A DNA stretch of 6,391 bases from Spirochaetia bacterium. Lineage in GTDB: Bacteria; Spirochaetota; Leptospiria; Leptospirales; Leptonemataceae. The notes under the pieces were generated by a model. The model saw only the letters and a program-made list of their open reading frames with translations, was not told where the DNA came from and did no database searches. Positions 6,230 through 6,391 of the stretch are shown one piece after another. Each line of letters starts with the position of its first letter. Position 1 is the first letter of the stretch. Location: positions 1 to 6,391 of the forward strand of contig JAOUOA010000173.1 in NCBI GenBank assembly GCA_029880625.1. The letters are read 5' to 3'. A program made the translations under genes and the position numbers.

Positions 6230-6281
6230 AGCATTTAAATTTCCGATTATTCTTATTTAATACAATAAACTCTTAAATGCT
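6230..6281. repeat. 9-bp inverted repeat just upstream of the operon promoter
   Basis: AGCATTTAA (6230-6238) and TTAAATGCT (6273-6281) are exact inverted copies 34 bp apart. The near arm is 8 bp upstream of the -35 box. The arrangement would fit two half-sites for a regulator; the wide spacing makes a hairpin less likely. It could also be chance in AT-rich DNA. Confidence 0.4.
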
Positions 6282-6391
6282 AAAATCTGTAACAGGAAAA
6301 CATCAGGCAAAATGAAAGCTTATCAAGTCTCCGGCAAAATACAAGTTTTTTTCAATTTTCAGCTGACATGATAAAACGCAGGATGGAAATG

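Noticed and set aside
6368..6391. Possible start of a + strand gene (ATG at 6368, 6383 or 6389)
   Set aside because: Only 8 codons remain before the edge, no start has a convincing ribosome site, and the upstream TACAAT has no -35 partner. It cannot be judged from this window.
6310..6391. Possible 3' end of a - strand gene entering from the right edge
   Set aside because: One - strand frame stays open for about 28 codons from the edge, which is unremarkable, and the peptide shows no motif.

Overview
The window is an AT-rich stretch of bacterial chromosome. It holds one gene on the + strand, cut by the left edge, and six on the - strand, all six encoding proteins with N-terminal lipoprotein signals. 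Several lipoboxes are loose (for example Met-Phe-Gly-Cys and Asn-Val-Ser-Cys), which together with AT-rich DNA and so many lipoproteins would suit a diderm such as a Leptospira-like spirochaete. That placement is inference; nothing here fixes the taxon.

Left part (1-911): the 3' portion of an arsenite methyltransferase gene (arsM), clearly recognisable from its SAM-binding motif, its arsenic-binding cysteines and a Cys-ended tail. It converges on the next gene with only 36 bp between stop codons, where there is a weak A/T-flanked hairpin.

Middle part (912-3531, - strand): a pair read as lipoprotein then cytochrome. The upstream gene (2553-3473) encodes a 306-aa lipoprotein that resembles a family often mislabelled 'septum formation inhibitor Maf'. 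It has a strong ribosome binding site and a perfect TTGACA -35 box. The downstream gene (912-2408) encodes a five-haem c-type cytochrome lipoprotein with a C-terminal beta-rich domain. A 13-bp perfect stem-loop lies between them. Both products should sit outside the cytoplasm, so a joint role in envelope redox chemistry is possible but unproven.

Between 3532 and 3823 there is no gene, only AT-rich sequence with one inverted repeat.

Right part (3824-6149, - strand): four small lipoprotein genes in a likely operon, read from 6149 down to 3824. The order is a 76-aa Cys-rich protein with a mirror-symmetric cysteine pattern, a 216-aa lipoprotein with a beta-hairpin insertion, and two lipoproteins (205 and 259 aa) that share a layout and may be distant paralogues. 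Two junctions are ATGA overlaps, implying translational coupling. A good sigma70-type promoter (TTTACA-17-TATTAT) precedes the first gene, and a 9-bp inverted repeat lies just upstream of it. The functions of these four are unknown. This lipoprotein operon is the least explained part of the window and the best candidate for something undescribed.
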